Positions 43,890 to 57,340 of a stretch of DNA of 64,000 bases are shown here, in pieces. The position numbers and the translations under genes were made by a program. Source of the stretch: Atherix ibis. Its lineage: Eukaryota; Arthropoda; Insecta; Diptera; Athericidae. Position 1 is the stretch's first letter. Every line of letters begins with the position of its first letter. The notes beneath the pieces were generated by a model. The model saw nothing but the letters and a program-made list of their open reading frames with translations, ran no database searches and was not told the DNA's origin. The stretch covers positions 80,772,806 to 80,836,805 of the forward strand of contig OY282608.1 of the NCBI GenBank assembly GCA_958298945.1, written 5' to 3'.

Positions 43890-46170
43890 GAAGCCAACAA
43901 TCCAACAATCCAACAAGCCAACAAACGAATACACCAACAAACAAACAAACCAACAAACCAACAAACCAACAAACCAACAAACTAACAAACCAAAAAACCA
44001 ACAAACCAACAAACAAACAAACCAAAAAACCAACAAAACAACAAACCAACAAACCGACAAAAAAAAAACCAACAAACCAACAAACGAACAAACCAACAAA
44101 CCAACAAACCCAAAAATTAACAAGCAAACAAACCACCAAACCAACAAGCCAACAAACCAACAAGCCAACAAGCCAACAAACGAACAAACCAACAAACCAA
44201 CAAACCAACAAACTAACAAACCAACAAACCAAAAAACCAACAAATGAACAAACTAACCAACCAACAAACCAACAAACGAACAAACCACCAAACCAAAAAA
44301 CCAACAAATGAACAAACCAACAAACCAACAAACCAACAAGCCAACAAACCAAAAAACCAACAAACCAACAAACCAACAAACCAACAAACCAACAAACCAA
44401 CAAACCAACAAACCAACAAACCAACAAACCAACAAACCAACAAACCAACAAACCAACAAACCAACAAACCAACAAACCAACAAGCCAACAAACCAACAAA
44501 CGAACAAACCAACAAACCAACAAACCAACAAACCAACAAACTAACAAACCAACAAACCAACAAACCAACAAACCAACATACCAACAAACCAACAAACCAA
44601 CAAACCAACAAACCAACAAACCCAAAAAACAACAAACCAACAAACCAATAAGCCAACAAACCAACAAACCAACAAGCCAACAAACGAACAAACCAACAAA
44701 CCAACAAACACACAAACCAACAAACGAACAAACCAACAAACCAACAACCCAACAAACCAACAAACCGACAAACCAACAAACCGACAAACCAACAAACCAA
44801 CAAACCAACAAACCAACAAACCAACAAACCAACAAGCCAACAAACCAACAAACCAACAAACGAACAAACCAATAAACCAACAAACCAACAAACTAACGAA
44901 CCAACAAGCCAACAAACCAACAAACCAACAAGCCAACAAGCCAACAAACCAAAAAACCAACAAACGAACAAACCAACAAACAAACAAACCAACAAACCAA
45001 CAAACCAACAAACCAACAAACCAACAAACCAACAAACCAACAAACCAACAAACCAACAAACCAACAAACCAACAAACCAACAAACCAACAAACAAAAAAA
45101 CCAACAAACAAAAAAACCAACAAAACAACAAATCAACAAACCAACAATCCAACAAACGAACAAACCGACAAACCAACATGCCAACAAGCCAACAAACCAA
45201 CAAGCCAACAAACCAACAAACCAACAAACCACAAACCAACAAGCCAACAGACAAACAAACCAACAAGCCAACAAGCCACCAAACCAAAAAACCAACAAAC
45301 GAACAAACCAACAAACCACAAACCAACAAGCCAACAGACAAACAAACCAACAAGCCAACAAACAAACAAATCATTAAACCAACAAAACAACAAACCAACA
45401 AACAAATAAACCAACAAACCGACAAGCCAACAAGCCAACAAACCAAAAAACCAACAAACGAACAAACCAACAAACCAACAAACAAACAAACCACAAACCA
45501 AAAAACCAACAAACCAACAAACAAACAAACCAACAAACCAAAAAAACAACAAACAAATAAACCAACAAACCAACAAACCAACAAACCAACAAACCAACAA
45601 ACCAACAAACCAAGAAACCAAAAAACCAACAAACCAACAAACCAACAAACCAACAAGCATACAAACCAACAAGCCAACAAACCAACAAGCCAACAAACCA
45701 ACAAACGAACAAATCAACAAACCAACAAACCAACAAACCAACAAACCAACAAACCAACAAACCAACAAACCAACAAACCAACAAACCAACAAACCAACAA
45801 ACCAACAAATCAAAAAACCAACAAACCAACAAGCCAACAAGCCAACAAACCAACAACCCAACAAACCAACAAAACAACAAACCAACAAACCAACAAACCA
45901 ACAAACCAACAAACCAACAAACCAACAAACCAACAAACAAAAAAACCAACAAAACCACAAACCAACAAACCAGCAATCCATCAAGCCAACAAACCAATAA
46001 ACCAACATGCCAACAAGCCAACAAACGAACAAGCCAACAAACCAACAAACCAACAAACCACAAACCAACAAACCAACAAACCAACAAACCAACAAACCAA
46101 CAAACCGACAAGCCAACAAGCCAACAAACCAAAAAACCAACAAACGAACAAACCAACAAACCAACAAACA
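43890..46170 (+). repeat. Zone III island (about 2.28 kb) inside zone IV
   Basis: Between zone IV flanks lies a stretch with zone III landmarks in zone III order: caatccaacaatcc and cgaatacacc (43,927; zone III 27,040 and 31,991), cccaaaaattaacaag (44,117), tgaacaaactaacc (44,244), cccaaaaaacaac (about 44,621), the 87-bp pair of caacagacaaac (45,248 and 45,335) and catgcc at 45,178 and 46,007. The offset from zone III copy 3 is 11,936 bp at the left and 11,984 bp at the right. The longer run of plain units before ccaagaaacc (near 45,610) fits copy 3 better than copy 2. Flanking modules are zone IV (cgatcaagcc at 43,823; AT box ataaattaacc at 46,869). Confidence 0.82.
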
Positions 46171-47617
46171 AACAAACCAACAAACCAACAAGCCAACAAA
46201 CAAACAAACAAAAAAACCAACAAACCAACAAACCGACAAACCAACAAGCCAACAAACCAACAAACGAACAAATAAACAAACCAACAAACCAACAAAACAA
46301 CAAACCAACAAGCCAACAAACCAAAAAACCAACAAACCAATAAACCAACAAACCAATAAACCAACAAACCAACAAACAAACAAACCAACAAACCAACAAA
46401 CCAAAAAACCAACAAACCAACCAACCAACAAACAAACAAGCCAACAAACAAACAAATAAACAAACGAACAAACCAACAAACCAACAAACCAACAAGCCAA
46501 CAAACCAACAAACCAACAAACAAATAAATCAACAAACCAACAAACCAACAAACCAGCAAACCAACAAACCAACAAACCAACAAACCAACAAGCCAACAAA
46601 CCAACAAACGAACAAACCAACAAACCAACAAACCAACAAACCAACAAGCCAACAAACCAACAAACCAACAAGCCAACAAGCCAACAAACCAAAAAACCAA
46701 CAAACGAACAAACCAACAAACAAACAAGCCAACAAACCAACAAACCAACAAACAAACTAACCAACAAACCAACAAACCAACAAACCAACAAACCAACAAA
46801 CCAACAAACCAACAAACTAACAAACAAACGAACCAACAAACCAACAAAACAACAAACCAACAAATAAATTAACCAACAAACCAACAAACCAACAAACCAA
46901 CAAACCGACAAACGATCAAGCCAACAAACTAACAAACCAAAAAACCAACAAGCAAACAAATAAACAAACCAACAAGCCAACAAGCCAACAAACCAACAAG
47001 CCAACAAACGAACAAAACAAACAAGCCGACAAACCAACAAACCAAAAAACCAACAAACCAACAAACCAAAAAACCAACTAACGAACAAACCAACAAACCA
47101 ACAAACCAACAAACGAACAAACCAACAAACCAAAAAAGCAACAAACGAACAAACCAACAAACCGATAAACCAACAAGCCAACAAACCAAAAAACCAACAA
47201 ACCAAGAAACTAACAAACCAACAAACCAACAAACCAACAAACCAACAAACCAACAAGCCAACAAACCAACAAACCAACAAACCAACAAAACAACAAGCCA
47301 ACAAACCAACAAACCAACAAGCCAACAAGCGAACAAACCAATAAACGAACAAACCAACAAACCAACAAACCAACAAACCAACAAGCCAAAAAGCCAACAA
47401 GCCAACAAGCCAACAAGCCAACAAGCCAACAAACGAACAAACCAACAAACAAACAAACCAACGAGCCAACAAGCCAACAAACCAATAATCCAACAAACGA
47501 ACAAACCAACAAACAAACAAACCAACAAACCAAAAAACCAACAAACTAACAAACCAACGAACCAACAAACCAACAAACCAACAAGCCAACAAACCAACAA
47601 ACGAACAAACCAACAAA
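46171..47617 (+). repeat. Zone IV module between the island and the 1.7-kb pair
   Basis: Ordinary zone IV order: caaacaaacaaacaaaaaaacc, ccgacaaacc, cgaacaaataaac (46,264), ccaaccaacc, caaataaatcaac (near 46,520), ccagcaaacc, AT box (tt at 46,869), cgatcaagcc, agccgac (near 47,025), ccgataaacc (47,161), ccaagaaactaac and a run of consecutive ccaacaag units (47,395-47,430). No gene-like content. Confidence 0.75.
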
Positions 47618-49312
47618 CCAACAAACTAACAAACCAACAAACCAACAAACCAACAAACCAACATACCAACAAACCAACAAACCAACAAACCAACAAATCA
47701 ACAAACCAACAAACCAAAAAAACAATAAACCAACAAGCCAACAAACCAACAAACCAACAAGCCAACAAACGAACAAACCAAGAAACCAACAAACAAACAA
47801 ACCAACAGACGAACAAACCAACAAACCAACAAACCAACAAACCATCAAACCGACAAACCAACAAACCGACAAACCAACAAACCTACAAACCAACAAACCA
47901 ACAACCCAAAAAAACCAACAAGCCAACAAACCAACAAACAAATAAACCAAAAAACCGACAAACCAACAAACCAGCAAACCAACAAACCAACAAACCAACA
48001 AGCCAACAAACCAACAAACCAACAAACGAACAAACCAACAAACCAACAAACTAACAAACCAACAAGCCAACAAACCAACAAACCAACAAACCAACAAGCC
48101 AACAAGCCAACAAACCAACAAGCCAACAAACGAACAAAACAAACAAGCTGACAAACCAACAAACCAACAAACCAACAAACGAACAAATCAACAAACCAAC
48201 AAACCAACAAATCAACAAACCAACAAACCAACAAACCAACAAACCAACAAACCAACAAACCAACAAACCAACAAACCAACAAACCAACAAACCAACAAAT
48301 CAAAAAACCAACAAACCAACAAGCCAACAAGCCAACAAACCAACAACCCAACAAACCAACAAAACAACAAACCAACAAACCAACAAACCAACAAACCAAC
48401 AAACCAACAAACCAACAAACAAAAAAACCAACAAAACCACAAACCAACAAACCAGCAATCCATCAAACCAACAAACCAATAAACCAACATGCCAACAAGC
48501 CAACAAACGAACAAGCCAACAAACCAACAAACCAACAAACCACAAACCAGCAAACCAACAAACCAACAAACCAACAAACCAACAAACCGACAAGCCAACA
48601 AGCCAACAAACCAAAAAACCAACAAACGAACAAACCAACAAACCAACAAACAAACAAACCACAAACCAAAAAACCAACAAACCAACAAACAAACAAACCA
48701 ACAAACCAAAAAAACAACAAACAAATAAACCAACAAACCAACAAACCAACAAACCAACAAACCAACAAACCAACAAACCAACAAACTAACAAGCCAACAA
48801 ACCAACAAACCAAAAACCAACAAGCAAAAAAGCCAACAAACCAACAATCCAACAAGCCAACAAACCAATAAGCCAACAAACTAAAAAACCAACAAACCAA
48901 CAAACCTACAAACCAACAAACCAACAAACCAACAAGCCAACAAACAAACAAACAAAAAAACCAACAAACCAACAAACCGACAAACCAAAAAGCCAACAAA
49001 CCAACAAACGAACAAATAAACAAACCAACAAACCAACAAAACAACAAACCAACAAGCCAACAAACCAAAAAACCAACAAACCAATAAACCAACAAACCAA
49101 TAAACCAACAAACCAACAAACCAACAAACCAACAAACCAACAAATCAAAAAACCAACAAACCAACAAGCCAACAAGCCAACAAACCAACAACCCAACAAA
49201 CCAACAAAACAACAAACCAACAAACCAACAAACCAACAAACCAACAAACCAACAAACCAACAAACCAACAAACAAAAAAACCAACAAAACCACAAACCAA
49301 CAAACCAGCAAT
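47618..49312 (+). repeat. 1.70-kb tandem duplication, copy 1
   Basis: The repeat starts near ctaacaaacc (t at 47,627) and its partner near 49,322, offset 1,695 then 1,703 bp. Shared landmarks are aaaaaaacaataaacc (47,723 and 49,418), the private agctgac (48,148 and 49,844, where other modules read agccgac) and catgcc (48,489 and 50,192). The join is visible at 49,305-49,322: ccagcaatcc, normally followed by atcaagcc or atcaaacc, runs straight into aacaaactaac. Confidence 0.87.
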
Positions 49313-51015
49313 CCAACAAACTAACAAACCAACAAACCAACAAACCAACAAACCAACATACCAACAAACCAACAAACCAACAAACCAACAAATCAACAAA
49401 CCAACAAACCAAAAAAACAATAAACCAACAAGCCAACAAACCAACAAACCAACAAGCCAACAAACGAACAAACCAAGAAACCAACAAACAAACAAACCAA
49501 CAGACGAACAAACCAACAAACCAACAAACCAACAAACCATCAAACCGACAAACCAACAAACCGACAAACCAACAAACCTACAAACCAACAAACCAACAAC
49601 CCAAAAAAACCAACAAGCCAACAAACCAACAAACAAATAAACCAAAAAACCGACAAACCAACAAACCAGCAAACCAACAAACCAACAAACCAACAAGCCA
49701 ACAAACCAACAAACCAACAAACGAACAAACCAACAAACCAACAAACTAACAAACCAACAAGCCAACAAACCAACAAACCAACAAACCAACAAGCCAACAA
49801 GCCAACAAACCAACAAGCCAACAAACGAACAAAACAAACAAGCTGACAAACCAACAAACCAACAAACCAACAAACGAACAAATCAACAAACCAACAAACC
49901 AACAAATCAACAAACCAACAAACCAACAAACCAACAAACCAACAAACCAACAAACCAACAAACCAACAAACCAACAAACCAACAAACCAACAAACCAACA
50001 AATCAAAAAACCAACAAACCAACAAGCCAACAAGCCAACAAACCAACAACCCAACAAACCAACAAAACAACAAACCAACAAACCAACAAACCAACAAACC
50101 AACAAACCAACAAACCAACAAACAAAAAAACCAACAAAACCACAAACCAACAAACCAGCAATCCATCAAACCAACAAACCAATAAACCAACATGCCAACA
50201 AGCCAACAAACGAACAAGCCAACAAACCAACAAACCAACAAACCACAAACCAACAAACCAACAAACCAACAAACCAACAAACCAACAAACCGACAAGCCA
50301 ACAAGCCAACAAACCAAAAAACCAACAAACGAACAAACCAACAAACCAACAAACAAACAAACCACAAACCAAAAAACCAACAAACCAACAAACAAACAAA
50401 CCAACAAACCAAAAAAACAACAAACAAATAAACCAACAAACCAACAAACCAACAAACCAACAAACCAACAAACCAACAAACCAACAAACTAACAAGCCAA
50501 CAAACCAACAAACCAAAAACCAACAAGCAAAAAAGCCAACAAACCAACAATCCAACAAGCCAACAAACCAATAAGCCAACAAACTAAAAAACCAACAAAC
50601 CAACAAACCTACAAACCAACAAACCAACAAACCAACAAGCCAACAAACAAACAAACAAAAAAACCAACAAACCAACAAACCGACAAACCAAAAAGCCAAC
50701 AAACCAACAAACGAACAAATAAACAAACCAACAAACCAACAAAACAACAAACCAACAAGCCAACAAACCAAAAAACCAACAAACCAATAAACCAACAAAC
50801 CAATAAACCAACAAACCAACAAACCAACAAACCAACAAACCAACAAATCAAAAAACCAACAAACCAACAAGCCAACAAGCCAACAAACCAACAACCCAAC
50901 AAACCAACAAAACAACAAACCAACAAACCAACAAACCAACAAACCAACAAACCAACAAACCAACAAACCAACAAACAAAAAAACCAACAAAACCACAAAC
51001 CAACAAACCAGCAAT
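49313..51015 (+). repeat. 1.70-kb tandem duplication, copy 2, with ~853-bp sub-modules
   Basis: Follows copy 1 directly. Inside it and just after it the aaaaccacaaacc/catgcc module repeats at about 853 bp: aaaaccacaaacc lies near 50,137 and 50,987 and catgcc at 50,192 and 51,045. The same 853-bp step is seen at 59,323 to 60,176, in the distant copy of this region. A related 845-bp step occurs at 38,351 to 39,196. Confidence 0.83.
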
Positions 51016-54000
51016 CCATCAAGCCAACAAACCAATAAACCAACATGCCAACAAGCCAACAAACGAACAAGCCAACAAACCAACAAACCAACAAACCACA
51101 AACCAACAAACCAACAAACCAACAAACCAACAAACCAACAAACCGACAAGCCAACAAGCCAACAAGCCAACAAACCAAAAAACCAACAAACGAACAAACC
51201 AACAAACCAACAAACAAACAAACCACAAACCAAAAAACCAACAAACCAACAAACAAACAAACCAACAAACCAAAAAAACAACAAACAAATAAACCAACAA
51301 ACCAACAAACCAACAAACCAACAAACCAACAAACCAACAAACCAACAAACTAACAAGCCAACAAACCAACAAACCAAAAACCAACAAGCAAAAAAACCAA
51401 CAAACCAACAAGCCAACAAGCCAACAAACCAATAAGCCAACAAACCAAAAAACCAACAAACCAACAAACCTACAAACCAACAAACCAACAAACCAACAAG
51501 CCAACAAACAAACAAACAAAAAAACCAACAAACCAACAAACCGACAAACCAACAAGCCAACAAACCAACAAACGAACAAATAAACAAACCAACAAACCAA
51601 CAAAACAACAAACCAACAAGCCAACAAACCAAAAAACCAACAAACCAATAAACCAACAAACCAATAAACCAACAAACCAACAAACAAACAAACCAACAAA
51701 CCAACAAACCAAAAAACCAACAAACCAACCAACCAACAAACAAACAAGCCAACAAACAAACAAATAAACAAACGAACAAACCAACAAACCAACAAACCAA
51801 CAAGCCAACAAACCAACAAACCAACAAACCAACAAACAAATAAATCAACAAACCAACAAACCAACAAACCAGCAAACCAACAAACCAACAAACCAACAAA
51901 CCAACAAACCAACAAGCCAACAAACCAACAAACGAACAAACCAACAAACCAACAAACCAACAAGCCAACAAACCAACAAACCAACAAGCCAACAAGCCAA
52001 CAAACCAAAAAACCAACAAACGAACAAACCAACAAACAAACAAGCCAACAAACCAACAAACCAACAAACAAACTAACCAACAAACCAACAAACCAACAAA
52101 CCAACAAACCAACAAACTAACAAACAAACGAACCAACAAACCAACAAAACAACAAACCAACAAATAAATTAACCAACAAACCAACAAACCAACAAACCAA
52201 CAAACCAACAAACCAACAAACCGACAAACGATCAAGCCAACAAACTAACAAACCAAAAAACCAACAAGCAAACAAACCAACAAACCAACAAGCCAACAAG
52301 CCAACAAACCAACAAGCCAACAAACGAACAAAACAAACAAGCCGACAAACCAACAAACCAAAAAACCAACAAACCAACAAATTAAAAAACCAACTAACGA
52401 ACAAACCAACAAACCAACAAACCAACAAACGAACAAACCAACAAACCAAAAAAGCAACAAACGAACAAACCAACAAACCAATAAACCAACAAGCCAACAA
52501 ACCAAAAAACCAACAAACCAAGAAACTAACAAACCAACAAACCAACAAACCAACAAACCAACAAACCAACAAGCCAACAAACCAATAAACCAACAAACCA
52601 ACAAACCAACAAAACAACAAGCCAACAAACCAACAAACCAACAAGCCAACAAGCGAACAAACCAACAAACGAACAAACCAACAAACCAACAAACCAACAA
52701 ACCAACAAACCAACAAGCCAAAAAGCCAACAAGCCAACAAGCCAACAAGCCAACAAGCCAACAAACGAACAAACCAACAAACAAACAAACCAACGAGCCA
52801 ACAAGCCAACAAACCAATAATCCAACAAACGAACAAACCAACAAACAAACAAACCAACAAACGAACAAACCAACAAACCAACAAACTAACAAACCAACAA
52901 ACCAACAAACCAACAAACCAACATACCAACAAACCAACAAACCAACAAACCAACAAACCAACAAACCAACGAGCCAACAAACTAACAAACCAACGAACCA
53001 ACAAACCAACAAACCAACAAACAAACAAACCACAAACCAAAAAACCAACAAACCAACAAACAAACAAACCAACAAACCAAAAAAACAACAAACAAATAAA
53101 CCAACAAACCAACAAACCAACAAACCAACAAACCAACAAACCAACAAACCAACAAACCAACAAACTAACAAGCCAACAAACCAACAAACCAAAAACCAAC
53201 AAGCAAAAAAACCAACAAACCAACAAGCCAACAAGCCAACAAACCAATAAGCCAACAAACCAAAAAACCAACAAACCAACAAACCTACAAACAAACAAAC
53301 CAACAAACCAACAAGCCAACAAACAAACAAACAAAAAAACCAACAAACCAACAAACCGACAAACCAACAAGCCAACAAACCAACAAACGAACAAATAAAC
53401 AAACCAACAAACCAACAAAACAACAAACCAACAAGCCAACAAATCAAAAAACCAACAAACCAATAAACCAACAAACCAATAAACCAACAAACCAACAAAC
53501 AAACAAACCAACAAACCAACAAACCAAAAAACCAACAAACCAACCAACCAACAAACAAACAAGCCAACAAACAAACAAATAAACAAACGAACAAACCAAC
53601 AAACCAACAAACCAACAAGCCAACAAACCAACAAACCAACAAACCAACAAACAAATAAATCAACAAACCAACAAACCAACAAACCAGCAAACCAACAAAT
53701 AAACAAACCAACAAACCAACAAAACAACAAGCCAACAAACCAACAAACGAACAAACCAACAAACCAACAAACCAACAAGCCAACAAACCAACAAACCAAC
53801 AAGCCAACAAGCCAACAAACCAAAAAACCAACAAACGAACAAACCAACAAACAAACAAGCCAACAAACCAACAAACCAACAAACAAACTAACCAACAAAC
53901 CAACAAACCAACAAACCAACAAACCAACAAACTAACAAACAAACGAACCAACAAACCAACAAAACAACAAACCAACAAATAAATTAACCAACAAACCAAC

Positions 54001-54877
54001 AAACCAACAAACCAACAAACCAACAAACCAACAAACCGACAAACGATCAAGCCAACAAACTAACAAACCAAAAAACCAACAAGCAAACAAACCAACAAAC
54101 CAACAAGCCAACAAGCCAACAAACCAACAAGCCAACAAACGAACAAAACAAACAAGCCGACAAACCAACAAACCAAAAAACCAACAAACCAACAAATTAA
54201 AAAACCAACTAACGAACAAACCAACAAACCAACAAACCAACAAACGAACAAACCAACAAACCAAAAAAGCAACAAACGAACAAACCAACAAACCAATAAA
54301 CCAACAAGCCAACAAACCAAAAAACCAACAAACCAAGAAACTAACAAACCAACAAACCAACAAACCAACAAACCAACAAACCAACAAGCCAACAAACCAA
54401 TAAACCAACAAACCAACAAACCAACAAAACAACAAGCCAACAAACCAACAAACCAACAAGCCAACAAGCGAACAAACCAACAAACGAACAAACCAACAAA
54501 CCAACAAACCAACAAACCAACAAACCAACAAGCCAAAAAGCCAACAAGCCAACAAGCCAACAAGCCAACAAGCCAACAAACGAACAAACCAACAAACAAA
54601 CAAACCAACGAGCCAACAAGCCAACAAACCAATAATCCAACAAACGAACAAACCAACAAACAAACAAACCAACAAACGAACAAACCAACAAACCAACAAA
54701 CTAACAAACCAACAAACCAACAAACCAACAAACCAACATACCAACAAACCAACAAACCAACAAACCAACAAACCAACAAACCAACGAGCCAACAAACTAA
54801 CAAACCAACGAACCAACAAACCAACAAACCAACAAGCCAACAAACCAACAAACGAACAAACCAACAAACCAACAAAC
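49746..54877 (+). repeat. Long-range 9.13-kb repeat, copy 1 (at least 5.1 kb)
   Basis: This block returns at 58,885-64,000 with offsets of 9,139, 9,131 and then 9,123 bp, the changes being single 8-bp units. Matching landmarks are agctgac (49,842 and 58,981), catgcc (50,192 and 59,323; 51,045 and 60,176) and AT boxes (52,169 and 61,300; 53,984 and 63,107). The stop-free frames 50,166-52,235 and 59,297-61,366 read identically as far as I can compare them. Within the block a further tandem duplication of about 1.8 kb is visible: AT boxes are 1,815 bp apart here and 1,807 bp apart in copy 2. Confidence 0.9.
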
Positions 54878-57340
54878 TAACAAACCAACAAACCAACAAA
54901 CCAACAAACCAACATACCAACAAACCAACAAACCAACAAACCAACAAATCAACAAACCAACAAACCAAAAAAACAATAAACCAACAAACCAACAAGCCAA
55001 CAAACCAACAAACCAACAAGCCAACAAACGAACAAACCAAGAAACCAACAAACAAACAAACCAACAGACGAACAAACCAACAAACCAACAAACCAACAAA
55101 CCATCAAACCGACAAACCAACAAACCGACAAACCAATAAACCTACAAACCAACAAACCAACAACCCAAAAAAACCAACAAGCCAACAAACCAACAAAAAA
55201 ATAAACCAAAAAACCGACAAACCAACAAACCAGCAAACCAACAAACCAACAAACCAACAAGCCAACAAACCAACAAACCAACAAACGAACAAACCAACAA
55301 ACCAACAAACTAACAAAACAACAAGCCAACAAACCAACAAACCAACAAACCAACAAGATAACAAACCAACAAGCCAACAAACGAACAAAACAAACAAGCC
55401 GACAAACGAACAAACCAACAAACCAACAAACGAACAAATCAACAAACCAACAAACCAACAAACCAACAAACCAACAAACCAACAAACCAACAAACCAACA
55501 AACCAACAAACCAACAAACCAACAAACCAACAAATCAAAAAACCAACAAACCAACAAGCCAACAAGCCAACAAACCAACAACCCAACAAACCAACAAAAC
55601 AACAAACCAACAAACCAACAAACCAACAAACCAACAAACCAACAAACCAACAAACAAAAAAACCAACAAAACCACAAACCAACAAACCAGCAATCCATCA
55701 AACCAACAAACCAATAAACCAACATGCCAACAAGCCAACAAACGAACAAGCCAACAAACCAACAAACCAACAAACCACAAACCAACAAACCAACAAACCA
55801 ACAAACCAACAAACCAACAAACCGACAAGCCAACAAGCCAACAAACCAAAAAACCAACAAACGAACAAACCAACAAACCAACAAACAAACAAACCACAAA
55901 CCAAAAAACCAAAAAACCAACAAACCAACAAACAAACAAACCAACAAACCAAAAAAACAACAAACAAATAAACCAACAAACCAACAAACCAACAAACCAA
56001 CAAACCAACAAACCAACAAACCAACAAACCAACAAACTAACAAGCCAACAAACCAACAAACCAAAAACCAACAAGCAAAAAAACCAACAAACCAACAATC
56101 CAACAAGCCAGCAAACCAATAAGCCAACAAACCAAAAAACCAACAAACCAACAAACCTACAAACCAACAAACCAACAAACCAACAAACAAACAAATAAAC
56201 AAACGAACAAACCAACAAACCAACAAACCAACAAGCCAACAAACCAACAAACCAACAAACCAACAAACAAATAAATCAACAAACCAACAAACCAACAAAC
56301 CAGCAAACCAACAAACCAACAAACCAACAAACCAACAAACCAACAAGCCAACAAACCAACAAACGAACAAACCAACAAACCAACAAACCAACAAGCCAAC
56401 AAACCAACAAACCAACAAGCCAACAAGCCAACAAACCAAAAAACCAACAAACGAACAAACCAACAAACAAACAAGCCAACAAACCAACAAACCAACAAAC
56501 AAACTAACCAACAAACCAACAAACCAACAAACCAACAAACCAACAAACCAACAAACCAACAAACTAACAAACAAACGAACCAACAAACCAACAAAACAAC
56601 AAACCAACAAATAAATTAACCAACAAACCAACAAACCAACAAACCAACAAACCGACAAACGATCAAGCCAACAAACTAACAAACCAAAAAACCAACAAGC
56701 AAACAAACCAACAAACCAACAAGCCAACAAGCCAACAAACCAACAAGCCAACAAACGAACAAAACAAACAAGCCGACAAACCAACAAACCAAAAAACCAA
56801 CAAACCAACAAACCAAAAAACCAACTAACGAGCAAACCAACAAACCAACAAACCAACAAACGAACAAACCAACAAACCAAAAAAGCAACAAACGAACAAA
56901 CCAACAAACCGATAAACCAACAAGCCAACAAACCAAAAAACCAACAAACCAAGAAACTAACAAACCAACAAACCAACAAACCAACAAACCAACAAACCAA
57001 CAAGCCAACAAACCAACAAACCAACAAACCAACAAAACAACAAGCCAACAAACCAACAAACCAACAAGCCAACAAGCGAACAAACCAACAAACGAACAAA
57101 CCAACAAACCAACAAACCAACAAACCAACAAACCAACAAGCCAAAAAGCCAACAAGCCAACAAGCCAACAAGCCAACAAGCCAACAAACGAACAAACCAA
57201 CAAACAAACAAACCAACGAGCCAACAAGCCAACAAACCAATAATCCAACAAACGAACAAACCAACAAACAAACAAACCAACAAACCAAAAAACCAACAAA
57301 CTAACAAACCAACGAACCAACAAACCAACAAACCAACAAA
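54878..57340 (+). repeat. Zone IV modules between the two 9.13-kb copies, left part
   Basis: Normal zone IV order with aaaaaaacaataaacc (54,974), ccgacaaaccaataaacc (55,130), cccaaaaaaacc (near 55,165), a degraded unit ccaacaagataac (55,356), catgcc at 55,724, AT box (tt at 56,616), cgatcaagcc, agccgac (near 56,774) and ccgataaacc (near 56,910). It lacks one caaacaaacaaacaaaaaaacc-ccgacaaacc segment that other modules carry near this point (about 56,170), a deletion of several hundred bases. Confidence 0.72.

Larger units (their letters stand above)
1780..44125 (+). repeat. Diagnostic motif cccaaaaattaacaag, at least 19 copies, fading rightward
   Basis: The tt of the motif lies at about 1,785, 2,535, 3,559 (variant act), 4,887, 6,431, 7,735 (variant ttt), 8,367 (variant gtt), 9,752, 10,374, 11,950, 12,572, 13,179, 14,556, 15,499, 18,854, 23,656, 27,229, 32,181 and 44,117. 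Nearly all copies are followed by caaacaaaccaccaaacc. Fifteen lie in the first 19 kb, four in the next 25 kb, and I find none in the last 20 kb. The 44,117 copy belongs to the zone III island inside zone IV. The motif marks one module lineage and is not known to me as a functional element. Confidence 0.8.
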
